Positions 54,901-64,000 of a DNA stretch of 64,000 bases are shown piece by piece; the stretch's first letter is position 1, and the number at the start of each line of letters is the position of its first letter. The DNA comes from Plantago ovata (Eukaryota > Streptophyta > Magnoliopsida > Lamiales > Plantaginaceae). The stretch spans positions 84,306,753-84,370,752 of the forward strand of contig CM051456.1 in assembly GCA_028274465.1 (NCBI GenBank), given 5' to 3'. The notes under the pieces are model-generated. The model was not told the DNA's origin. It did no database searches and was given only the letters and a program-made list of their open reading frames with translations. A program made the translations under genes and the position numbers.

Positions 54901-57091
54901 TGATCAACATACTCCATGGTCACATATTTCGGCTCCCTAAGGCACCCCTGCCGAAGCTCTTTGCAACACGCAAGACAAAGGTCATATTTGCACTTTGGGC
55001 AGCTTCGGTGAAGATCAACAATGCCGGTATTACAGTTGTCACTGCATTGAATCATAGATATAATTACTTTCTGCAAAACTGACATTATTTACACCGTTAC
55101 ACGCACACACATGTACAGTGCCTGATTGTGTGACAAAAACGCACCAGTATGCTCGTTCATTATCTCTGAACTTTGACATCAGTGGTTTTATTTCTGATAT
55201 TTGTTTCCCTGACAAGAGAAGAAATGTTAGAGCAAGGTGGTATATAACTTGTTTTTCACAATAAAAGCGATTTTACGCAGGAAAGAATTACTTTCCCAAC
55301 TAACTAAACCAAAACAAAAAGTAACAAAATGCAAATAATAGGCTTTTTAGCACGTGCATTTGATCAGCCAATTGTCTCTCGATTACAGTTTGTGTACTTA
55401 GTTTTCCATGTTGCCAACATTAGATTGCAGTTAGATAGTAGTAATATTTCTAACCTTGTAATTGTGACTCTGTCTCCTTCTCGGCCATTTGCTCTTCATG
55501 TAACTGTTGTAAGAAGGGCAGAAGCTTTGCGAGAATGTATGTGGAGTATCGTACTCTTTCTTCACTACTATACTTAACTGTCAAGTCCTTCAAGTGCTGT
55601 ATAAAGTAAACAAAACTGTGAAATCAGAATCGTAAAGTGAGAATTTTTAACATATGCACATTTGCGAAACATATATCACAATAAATTGCGGAAGCCTTTG
55701 ATACACATACTAAAGAGAAACTGCTAAAAAAAGAAATGAGAAATTTAGTCCACGAAAGGCCAGTTCAATTTCAAGGCATCAATGTGGACTTTGTACCTGC
55801 CGACCAACGTTATAGCAAATCTTTGCACTCCAGGGTTCATACAAACCTCCGTGGTTCTCTTTTTCTTAAATGTAATCTTAGTTTTTCAAGAAAACAACAA
55901 AGGAATAAGCCAATTACCAAAAAACCTCATGTGACAATTCCAAATATGTTAAATGATATCAACATAAGAAGCAAGCCTACTCTCTTATTATTACATTCTG
56001 CCAATATATGTAAAATCACATAGAAGATGAAACAATTGATTCATAGATATGGTGTATAACGGATAAAACACACCCTCATTGGCCCATCGAGCCTCAAACA
56101 ATTCCTGCAGTTGCAGTTGTGACGACAGACAGAGCAGGCTTCAGCAAACTCCATCTCCGACATCTTTGGATACCTGAGAATTTATTCGCAAGATTACATT
56201 GGAAAACTAATCCAGATAAACAAGGACCTAAAATCACATCTTAGTTAAACAAACACAGAAACATTCGAATAGCATTCTTGTTCAGTAATAACATTAACAC
56301 ATACAAATAAAGCAAACCATGAATAGGGTATCGATACATACCATTTCTTGACGCAGCGGTCACAGTATCTCTTAGATTTACACTTGGTGCAATTTACCAG
56401 TACACTCCCATTATCATTCCTCTGACACTGGTGACAAATCTTCGACCCTGTCTTGTTCCCCTGTACAAACCAACACACAGAGATTTCTCAATTAACAGAT
56501 GATCAATTCTAGTCAAAAGCTAACTTTGCCTTGGATTAAGTTAAATCAAGTAGGATCTCGAAAAAGACAAGATATTGCAGACACCTAAAAGAAGAAAAGC
56601 AACGAAATGAACCAACAAACAGCAAATGGGAGAATAAAAATTGCATCTTTAAGGTTTTTTCTCTTAATTAACAGATGAACAATTCTAGTAAAAAGTTAAC
56701 TCTGCAAACAGCCAAAAATCGAACTTTTTTGTTTGGATCAAGTTAAATCAAGCAGGAACTCGAAAAAGATAAGATTTTGAAGACACCCAAAAGAAAAAAA
56801 TCAACGAATGAACCAACAAACACAAATGAGAGAACAAAAATTGCATCTTTAAGGTTTTTGATGTGAAACCTTGGTTGAGTAATCGGGTTTGGCAGCAACA
56901 TTCCGTAAACCCCTGGTGATTCTACGTGAGGTTCTCTCATCTACAACATCATCAAGATGACCTTTAGTCTTAAGCTTTTTCTTCTTGTTGCTGTTGTTGT
57001 TCTTCATCACCTGTTCCTCCTCATCTGTATGTTGATCATCAATCTGCTTCTGTGTTTTCTTTCTATTCTTGAAAGCTTTACGACGAGCCAT
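51965..57091 (-). CDS. JmjC histone demethylase, KDM3/JMJ25-like, 12 exons
   Basis: Minus strand, ATG at 57091-57089, TAG at 51967-51965. Exons by GT-AG: 57091-56870, 56460-56342, 56173-56074, 55596-55455, 55208-55145, 55041-54333, 53781-53452, 53370-53047, 52898-52826, 52726-52641, 52270-52151, 52036-51965; together 2361 nt, exactly 786 codons plus stop. N-terminus basic ([18 protein letters not shown]; likely nuclear). A RING-like Cys cluster [20 protein letters not shown] (exon 2) and [14 protein letters not shown] (exon 3), a second cluster [19 protein letters not shown] (exons 5-6), then JmjC: Fe ligands H and D in [10 protein letters not shown], third His in [10 protein letters not shown]. 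The family removes H3K9 mono/dimethyl marks with Fe(II) and 2-oxoglutarate. All ligands are present; looks functional. It ends LSGCE. Confidence 0.9.
52115..52139. repeat. (CA)n microsatellite in the last intron of the JmjC gene
   Basis: About 12 CA units, lying just inside the donor of intron 11 (GT-rich on the sense strand). Likely length-polymorphic. Confidence 0.9.
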
Positions 57092-57333
57092 CAAAATTCT
57101 GTTCTGTTGGATAATCAATTGAACTGAATCGACTCAATTCTGGTTTTTGCCCAAAATCAGACAGGATTAGGAGCAGATGTTAGAAGTTAGGGTTAGAGAG
57201 ATACAAAATGTTTGTATCCCGCCTGTTTTTTTGATTCACACGAATATCGATACACGGGTGCTAGTGTAAATTGAATTAGATTGGGCTAATCCGGGAAACG
57301 ACGCCACTTTTACAAAACACCTCAGTTTTTTAA
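57092..57333 (-). promoter_or_regulatory. 5' leader and promoter region of the JmjC gene
   Basis: Between the ATG and a MITE. No clear TATA box. The first 100 bases upstream are likely 5' UTR. The MITE at 57336 lies only about 245 bp upstream of the ATG, so it may be in the proximal promoter. Confidence 0.45.
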
Positions 57334-57335
57334 TA

Positions 57336-57553
57336 CTACCTCCGTTTCCTTCCTTAATAAGTTACTAATGGAACTATTCATCGTGACTTTTAACTATATC
57401 AATATAAATTAAAAGTTGATTACGAAAATATATATTATTTAATTTCATAATATAATTTTATTACATTTTTATCTAACGTAATTTAGAAGTTATACGTGGT
57501 CAAAGTTTGCGATGAATAGTCCCCCTAGGAACTTATTAATGAAACGGAGGAAG
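57336..57553. mobile_element. Stowaway-like MITE upstream of the JmjC gene
   Basis: CTACCTCCGTTTC...GAAACGGAGGAAG with TA on each side (57334-57335 and 57554-57555), 218 bp. Different in sequence from the MITE at 29505 but with the same CTNCCTCCG-type ends. Confidence 0.85.
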
Positions 57554-58735
57554 TATAATAGATTTTATATTTTTCTTCCCTTGTTCTCTGTAAGATATTT
57601 ATTTTAGGTTATAAATTAATATTACACTTTCTCTATTTTATTAATAACTTTCTAAATCTCAATTTTGACTACAAATTACTTCTAAATTATACGATATAAA
57701 TATAAATTAAATTAAATTATGAAAATATACTTCATTTACTTTCGTAATAGAATTTTATTACTTAATCTATCTATATAATATATGAAGCGAAAAATATTTC
57801 ATTGGTTGAGCTTAAAGCATGCTCATTCTAGCCATCTCATTGGTTAAAATTCCTTAAATGTCATTAATGAAGAAACAATACTAGATAAATGCTGGAAACA
57901 AGAATAAAAAATCTATCTATATAATATATGAAAGAAATGTTATTTGATTGGCTCCCCTTAATCCATGCTCATTCTAGCAATTTGATTGGTTAAATTCAAT
58001 AAATGACATTAAATCATTTAAATTTTGATTGTGTGCGAAAGGTAGGTTGATATGTTGATCGAAACGTCGATTCTTTCGAGCATACTCTAGAATAATAATT
58101 GTTGGTAAAACAATTCTAGGCTACTTTAGAGAAATGGCCGCTCAATCGTGAGAAATGAATCTATCTATTATATATATGAAAAAAATTTGATTGGCTCTCC
58201 TTAAACCATTAAGCCATGCCCATTTTTCAAATGCCTTGATTGGTAGAAATTCATTTATTATGCCATTAACACTCAATTTTTATTGTTGGTACACCTATAT
58301 CATCTTATTTGCATTATACCCAATCAATTCATATTCTCACTCAAATTAAAATTACCCATGTTTAAAAATAGTTATTAATCATTAGTGGCTTATTACTATT
58401 TGTCAATAACTTGGATAATATAAAAAAAAATACGTAATCTTTTGTACATAATTTACACTTGTTTATGCAAGTAATAATTCGCCATACACACTATTGATAG
58501 AATATACACGTTGCCACTGAATATTGAAAAATCTACGTTCCGACTGATAATTATGTACATTTCGATGGTTCTATTCTACAAAATTTAGAACATTAATTGC
58601 AATTGACATGTCTATTTGGTAATAATATAGAATACTATATGCATTCGACGTATTTATTCCGTAATAATTTGGAACATTACATGCGCCTACAAGTCAACTC
58701 CGTATTAATTTTGAACACTCACTACAATCGACGTG
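57554..58735. other. AT-rich intergenic DNA with repeated TCTATCTATATAAT starts
   Basis: A second MITE-like fragment is possible near 57640. Three blocks start TCTATCTATATAATATATGAA or close to it (57766, 57912, 58160), each followed by an ATTGGTT motif; the first two also share CATGCTCATTCTAGC. Such starts resemble plant Helitron 5' ends, but no CTRR hairpin end was found. About 58600-58735 holds a degenerate ~45-bp tandem repeat (GTAATAAT.TGGAACA). No genes. Confidence 0.5.
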
Positions 58736-59015
58736 TGTAACGACCCGACCAATCCGGCGGCGTGGTTACTCCTGGACGCTCTCCGGGGTGATATGCTGGC
58801 ACCACAGACCAACACATGTTCTAATCCGGGCACTTTGTCCTCACTCGTGCGCGCACCGGGAACTTCCCAGTGAGTCATCCATCCTAGAATTGCTCCAGAG
58901 CAAGCACGCTTAACTCTGAAGTTCTTCTAGGTAGATTCCCGAAAAGAAAGGTGCACCTTGTTGGTATGAGTAGCGTTCTCAACCCTTTTAAGCCTCTGAA
59001 ATCGGGGGCGTTACA
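58736..59015 (-). repeat. Cassandra-type LTR with 5S-rRNA-like segment
   Basis: 280 bp, TGTAACG...GCGTTACA. On the minus strand 58926-58858 closely follows plant 5S rRNA: AGTTAAGCGTGCTTG (box A, plus-strand 58901-58915), CTAGGATGGATGAC (box C region) and TGGGAAGT. Cassandra TRIMs carry such 5S-derived Pol III promoter sequence in their LTRs. The following 59016-59201 is its internal region with a PBS-like CTCTAATACCA. Confidence 0.88.
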
Positions 59016-59358
59016 ATCACCCCCTCTTAAATTGCGCAACGTCCTCGTTACACGCTGTCCCGAGACCAACCATCCGTGCAGGATTCTAGAGGTTGCCCCT
59101 ACGGGCTCAAGAGGTGGCTCTCACCGCCCATACAGTGTCGCACTTTGCCGCGTATGGCACTTAGCTCCTACAGTTCCGGATAGTCCCGCTCTAATACCAA
59201 TTGTAATGACCCGACCCACTAATGGGCCGAGACCCAGGCCAACGGGCCGGCAAGGTTACTCATGGGTGCTCTCCGATGGGGGTGACAAAACTGACAATAA
59301 CCTTTACCAACCGTCCACCCGGTGTGGGCTTTGGATTGATCTAGGCTCTGATACCATT

Positions 59359-60322
59359 TGTAACGACCCGACCAATCAGGCCGCCGTGGTTACTCCTGGA
59401 CGAACCCACACACGTCCCCATAGTATGATATTGTCCGCTTTGGGCATGAGCCCGCACGGATTTGCTTTTGAAATCACCCAAAAGGCCTCATAACATGGGA
59501 GAGTGGTGGTCTAACATATATACCCTTTATTCAACTCACTCTTAAGCGATGTGGGATGCGGGGCATTAACGACCCGACCAATTCGGCCGGCGTGGTTACT
59601 CCTGGACGGACCCACACACGTCCCCACAGTATGATATTGTCCGCTTTGGGCCTGAGCCCGCACGGATTTGCTTTTGGAATCACCCAAAAGGTCTCATACC
59701 ATGTGAGAGTGGTGGTCTAACATATATACCCTTTATTCCGCTCACTCTTAAGCGATGTGGGATGCGGGGCATTACAAACTACCCCCCTTAAAGCATTGAC
59801 GTCCTCGTCGAGCGCCTTAAGTGGTGGGGGTGACAAACTGGCAATAACCTTTACCAACCGTCCACCCGGTGCGGGCTTTGGGTTGATCTAGGCTCTGATA
59901 CCATTTGTAACGACCCGACCAAATCGGCCGCCGTGGTTACTGCTGCCCGGACACACACACGTCCCCACAGTATGATATTGTCCGCTTTGGGCCTGAGCCC
60001 GCACGGATTTGCTTTTGAAATCACCCAAAAGGCCTCATACCATGTGAGAGTGCTGGTCTAACATATATACCATTTATTCCACTTACTCTTAAGCGATGTG
60101 GGATGTGGGGCATTAACGACCCGACCAATCCGGCCGACGTGGTTACTCCTGGACGGACCCACACACGTCCCCACAGTATGATATTGTCCGCTTTGGGCCT
60201 GAGCCCGCACGGATTTGCTTTTGGAATCACCCAAAAGGCCTCATACCATGTGAGAGTGGTGGTCTAACATATATACCCTTTATTCCACTCACTCTTAAGA
60301 GATGTGGGATAGAGGCATTACA
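59359..60322 (-). repeat. Tandem TRIM LTRs without 5S segment
   Basis: Four LTRs of about 210 bp: 59359-59568, 59567-59776, 59906-60115 and 60114-60322. Pairs 1-2 and 3-4 abut through a shared CATTAACGACC junction with the bases between the TTACA end and the TGTAACG start lost; 59777-59905 is an internal region ending CTCTGATACCATT. LTR-LTR joins like this arise by unequal recombination. A partial LTR start lies at 59202. Confidence 0.8.
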
Positions 60323-60351
60323 AACTACCCCCTTTAAAGCCTCGACGTCCT

Positions 60352-60736
60352 CGTCCAGGAGTAACCACGCCTGCCGGATTGGTTGGGTCGTTACAAATGG
60401 TATCAGAGCCTAGATCAACCCAAAGCCTGCACCGGGTGGACGGTTGGTAAAGGTTATTGTCAGTTTGTCACCCCTACCACTTGAGGCGCTTGACGAGGAC
60501 GTCGAGACTTTAAGGGGGGTAGTTTGTAATGTCCCCGCATCCCATAACGTTTAAGAGTGAGTGGAATAAAGGGTATATATGTTAGACCACCACTCTCACA
60601 TGGTATAAGGCCGTTTGGGTGATTTCAAAAGCAAATCCGTGCGGGTCAGGCCCAAAGTGGATAATATCATACTGTGGGGATGTGTGTGGGTCCGTCCAGG
60701 AGTAACCACGCCGGCTGGATTGGTCGGGTAGTTACA
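60352..60736 (+). repeat. Plus-oriented TRIM copy (partial LTR, internal, LTR)
   Basis: 60352-60396 LTR end (GGTTGGGTCGTTACA), PBS TGGTATCAGAGCC at 60399-60411, internal region, PPT-like TTTAAGGGGGGTAG, LTR 60525-60736. It is inverted relative to the LTRs to its left, which makes the ends of the island mutually inverted. Confidence 0.8.
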
Positions 60737-60741
60737 ACGTG

Positions 60742-60977
60742 TATATTTCAAAATAATTTAGAATACTAAAAATAAACGTAATAAAGAGTTTGACCATATT
60801 TTCTCATGATAGTGTAGTAAAATATTTTTATTTCCTACACATTTATTTGATGATAATGCATAAAAACAAATGATTATACTCAACCTCAGAAGTATATTAA
60901 TTAATAATAAAAATTAATAATTTAATGGGGATGGATTAGTCACTCACAAGTCACAATATTGATCTCAATTGGATAGG
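60742..60977. other. AT-rich intergenic DNA
   Basis: The first bases continue the ~45-bp degenerate repeat interrupted by the TRIM island. No gene seen. Confidence 0.55.
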
Positions 60978-61387
60978 TAAGGCTGCTCACTGTGGTGAAC
61001 TGCAGTTCACGCAGTTCACCACAGTTTTTTGAGTCTAGTGAACTGCGTGAACAACATTTCAGTTCACTAGACTGCTATGGTGAACTGGTTCACGCAATTC
61101 ACCACTCTTTTTTTTTTTTTTTTTTTTTTTTTGTATTTAATTTTTATGTTGTTTGTTTATATTGACTTATTTTTTTAAATTCATATTAAATTTAATTTAC
61201 TATGATAAATATTTTTTAAATAAATATTAATTTTTTGAATTTTTTGAATAAAAAAAGAACACCACTAATGAAAAGGGTACGTAAAAACAACATACAAATT
61301 AAACACAACGAGTACTACAAATCAAAATGAAACGATACAATCACATTTGAAGGCAGAAAACCCACATAAATAAACATTAAAATAATA

Positions 61388-62805
61388 CTAAGTACGTGGG
61401 CCGAATTTTCTCCAGATGTGTTCCACTAGGTCATGCTGCAGGGCATTATGAATATCCTTGTCATGCATATGGCTTCTCCTTTCGAAGTAATCCTCTATCG
61501 AACTAACCACGGACTCCCTGCAACTGAAATCGAACGTAGTATTCCCGTTGAATGCGTGGGAACTTGATGCACTAGAAGATGGTCCAGGCATCATGGGTAT
61601 ATCTTCATCGTATCCGCTGGGATCGTCATAGTTCGGAACTGTTTCTCGCTCGTCTTCTATAATCATGTTACGCAAAATGATACAAGCGTTCATTATTTTC
61701 CCCATCAACTCTTTTGTGAATGAAAGAGATGGGTGCTTGATGATAAGAAATCTTCTTTTCAAAACACCGAAAGCTCGTTCCACATCTTTCCTGCACGATT
61801 CTTGAAAATTTGTAAATAAGCATTCCTTACGAGTTGCTGGATTTTTTATGGCAGGGACGAAATTTGACCAACTTGGATATATGCCGTCAGTAAGATAGTA
61901 GGCCATATTGTATCTACGACCGTTAACTTCGAAATTAACTTGTGGTGCAGCGCCTTTGAGTACATCATCAAATACAGGTGAACGCCATAGGACATTTATA
62001 TCATTGAACTTATCAGACACTCCGAAGAACGAATGCCAGATCCAGAGGTCCTTTGAGGCAACAGCTTCCAGAACAACAGTTGCCTTTCCTTCCTTCCCTC
62101 GGTATTGACCCTTCCATGCGTTAGGACAATTTTCCCATTCCCAGTGCATGTAATCAATAGATCCAATCATTCCCGGAAAACCTCTACCAGCGTTGATCCG
62201 AAGTAGACTCCGCACATCTTCCACAGTGACCCTTCTCATGTAATGGGGGCTATATTTCTCATATAGGAAGTCGCAAAGGTGCTCCACCGAGCTCCTTGTA
62301 GATGTTTCACTTAATCGACAATACTCATCTACGCTGTCTGCACACGAACCATACGCAAACAACCTCATAATGCAGTACACTTTTCGATTGCAGACAAGCC
62401 CATCCTACCTAGTGCATCTGGCCTTTGGACAAAAAATTCATCGTGCAACTGCGCATCTCTTACTAACCTCTCGAACAATGGGAGCCTCATTCTGAATCTA
62501 CGGCGGAATTGGTCGACTGTGAACACCGAACGATCACAGAAATAGTCCCCGACTATTCTAGCATGGCCTTCTTCATGGCCTCGATCGATGTAAGTACGTC
62601 GATGTTTTTCGCGTGGTGGTTGTGGTGGGTTTAGCATTTCGGGTATGACAAGTTGTGAGTATTTGATGGCTTCACCAATTGCCATAGAAATAGGATTATT
62701 TAGCCCAATTACTTCATGGAAAGGATGGTAAGGCTCAGTATGTTCCTCGCCTTCATCAGAGTTGGTTTCAGACGAAGAATCATGTAAACTGAACCTTGAA
62801 GTCAT
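61388..62805 (-). pseudogene. PIF/Harbinger transposase (DDE), one frameshift
   Basis: Read on the minus strand: 62805-62365 (MTSRFSLHDSSSE, then FRRRFRMRLPLFERLV, LGRMGLSAIEKCTA) and, after a single-base frame change near 62375, 62380-61388 (MRLFAYGSCAD to a TAG-side end KFGPRT). DDE residues are visible in GSIDYMHW, YYLTDGIYP and VERAFGVLKRRF. Length (about 470 residues) is normal for the family. It cuts and pastes the element together with the ORF1 protein. Apart from the frameshift it looks complete, so it died recently or the frameshift is a sequence error. Confidence 0.88.
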
Positions 62806-63296
62806 GTTGTATAGATGTAAAATTTGTGGATTGGCTTGTTTGTTGTGGTTGAAGAATAATACAACACATGTCTATATATAGATGGACATATTCAGTCCGA
62901 AATTGAAACTAAATGTAAACACAAATTCAGATGCAAATTCAAATTAAAGTTACAGATGTGACATGTCTGGAGTAATAAATGGAATTCACCTATTCAATTT
63001 CAAATTTAAGATGGAGATGTGACATGTCTGGAGCCACTTTGTCGGAATTCAAATTCAAATTGAAAATGAAATTGAAATTAAAGTTCAAATTCAAATTTAG
63101 ATTCCAATTCAAACTCAAATTGGTAATGAAATTGAAATATTACATTACAGTACAAGTTCGTAAATGAAAAACACACTGAAACTTAACTCAAACTTAATCA
63201 AAATAAAGCACACTGAAACTAGCAAATTAAAGGCACACTCAAACAAATCACACTTAAACATCAACGAAATCACACTCATACAATATGGCCGAATGT
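62806..63296. other. Spacer between the two Pong-like genes
   Basis: Holds two copies of GATGTGACATGTCTGGAG (about 62956 and 63016) and an AATTCAAAT-rich low-complexity tract (63040-63125). Presumably the promoter region of the transposase. Confidence 0.55.
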
Positions 63297-64000
63297 TCAA
63301 CCATCACCAAAGAGCTTGTTGGCGAGTTTCGCCTTTATAGCCTCCTCATCTGTCGTCAGATTGTCACCCCTGTCAATTAACTTCGACCACGCCTTATACA
63401 TCCTATCTTTCTCCCTCGATTCAATTTTTCAATTTTCTTGCTCCCACAGTCGTTGATCGTGCCCCCTTTTATATGCCCGCTCCTCCTGGATCGCCTCCAA
63501 CTTCAACTTGTCAAATTCCACATAATTGTTAACTCCTTGGGTGAACGAGCCAAATCTTTCAACTAGATCATCGGTGCTGGAAGACGAACTACCTTTTCCT
63601 CCTGCCTGGGCCCTCTTTGCAGCATCACGGCCCATAGGTCTCTTCCTTAGGTCGCTGCTGTCTTCGTCAATTCGGTAGCGCTTGCCGCCGCTCCCTCCTC
63701 TCCCACCGTCATCTCCATCAACATCAACAATATTCACACTCTCTTGAGAAGTTCCCGAGTAGTTCATAAGGCTCTGCCAGGCAGTGTATCCCACCATAAT
63801 TTCATAGCAATGCATAAAGTTGAATGAGGCGTTTTTTGGATGATCAGCTCGATACATCTGTCCAGCTTTGTTTATGATGTCTTCCTCATTGCTCCCACTC
63901 GTCCCAACCAGCCGTCGGGCTTCCTCCATACATCCAACAAACTTGTTAATCGGCCCTCTGATCCTGAGCCACCTATGACGTAGGGATTCCATAGTACGCT
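63297..64000 (-). pseudogene. Pong-like ORF1 (SANT/trihelix-like), 5' partial, one in-frame stop
   Basis: The frame is open from the window edge; the ATG at 63992 is internal, because ..RT-MESLRHRW continues a longer domain. It includes SLRHRWLRI, INKFVGC, ASFNFMHCYEIM and a Ser-rich linker, ending at a TGA (63429-63431). The same frame stays open for 43 more codons (IESREKDRMYKAW, KLANKLFGDG) to a TGA at 63297-63299, so the first TGA is probably a mutation. ORF1 proteins bind the element ends and are needed with the transposase in the Pong group. Confidence 0.78.

Larger units (their letters stand above)
58736..60736. mobile_element. Composite TRIM island bounded by one 5-bp TSD
   Basis: The whole block lies between ACGTG (58731-58735) and ACGTG (60737-60741). 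It starts with a Cassandra-type LTR, then a series of LTRs of a related TRIM without the 5S part, minus-oriented up to about 60350, then a plus-oriented LTR fragment, internal region and LTR. PBS-like CTCTGATACCA or its complement TGGTATCAGAGCC and PPT-like TTTAAGGGGGGTAG are visible. No coding capacity, as expected for TRIMs. Confidence 0.85.
60981..64000 (-). mobile_element. Pong-like PIF/Harbinger transposon (one end in window)
   Basis: The left end GGCTGCTCACTGTGG (60981 on) resembles Pong/Ping-type termini and is preceded by TAA (60978-60980), a usual 3-bp target for this superfamily. Nearby are palindromic repeats of GTGAACTGC/GCAGTTCAC (60990-61100) and a run of about 27 T. Two minus-strand genes follow: transposase and the SANT/trihelix-like ORF1. 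The right end is outside the window. Confidence 0.8.

Noticed and set aside
58858..58926. A genuine 5S rRNA gene
   Set aside because: Only part of the 5S sequence is present, with changes, and it lies within TG...CA LTR ends; Cassandra LTR explains it.
58951..60230. 180-residue and 69-residue frames in the TRIM island
   Set aside because: They cover LTR and internal TRIM sequence, which is non-coding; the frames break between copies.
62979..63167. 62-residue frame rich in Lys/Phe
   Set aside because: It is the AATTCAAAT low-complexity tract between the two Pong-like genes.
1..64000. CRISPR arrays, bacterial operons or tRNA genes
   Set aside because: No spaced identical repeats of CRISPR type; the window is plant nuclear DNA. 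TGGTATCAGAGC sites are retroelement primer sites, not tRNA genes.

Overview
This window is nuclear DNA from a flowering plant, most likely a eudicot. The evidence is Ty1/copia polyproteins of several lineages, including a Sirevirus with an extra ORF after pol; a Cassandra-type TRIM carrying 5S-rRNA-like sequence; a Pong-like PIF/Harbinger element; Stowaway-like MITEs; a SHAQKYF-class MYB family; and a 12-exon JmjC (KDM3/JMJ25-like) gene with GT-AG introns. I cannot name the species.

Layout. 1-7690: 3' part of a Sirevirus (RT/RNase H, hairpin-rich spacer, env-position ORF, PPT, 3' LTR). 7691-12860: an old copia LTR remnant, then the start of a MYB tandem array; the first gene is split by a Sirevirus solo LTR with a 5-bp TSD, the second is a pseudogene. 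12860-24035: a second Sirevirus with no 5' LTR and with integrase and env-3' deletions. 24036-28375: MYB flank, fragments of two opposed copia elements, and a 1.4-kb palindrome. 28376-34796: two more MYB copies, one split by a 4.2-kb copia with intact LTRs and TSD (a MITE sits in its 5' LTR). 34797-35707: a MULE-like element with an 11-bp TSD and a GAGCTGT-rich inverted-repeat array. 35845-45627: a copia whose 5' LTR holds a nested minus-strand copia; both have matching TSDs. 45633-50800: the rest of the MYB array (one intact gene, several broken). 51965-57091: JmjC demethylase gene on the minus strand. 57336-60741: a MITE, AT-rich repeats and a composite TRIM island with one outer TSD. 60978-64000: 3' part of a Pong-like DNA transposon.

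How it fits together. Only two host loci are evident: the MYB array (about eight recognisable copies plus 3' remnants, each with the same promoter block) and the JmjC gene. Almost everything else is transposon, and most insertions landed inside MYB copies or their flanks. The best-preserved MYB gene is at 47887-48426. No transposon here looks fully autonomous: each one that is complete in the window lacks a domain or carries stops or frameshifts.

Most worth a second look: three short GT-AG intron-like, in-frame blocks in the Sirevirus env-position ORF; a row of hairpins with covarying stems after its pol; the single-TSD TRIM island mixing Cassandra and a non-5S TRIM; the LTR-like palindrome; and the MULE-like element with its palindromic array. 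All domain assignments are by eye; no database search was run.
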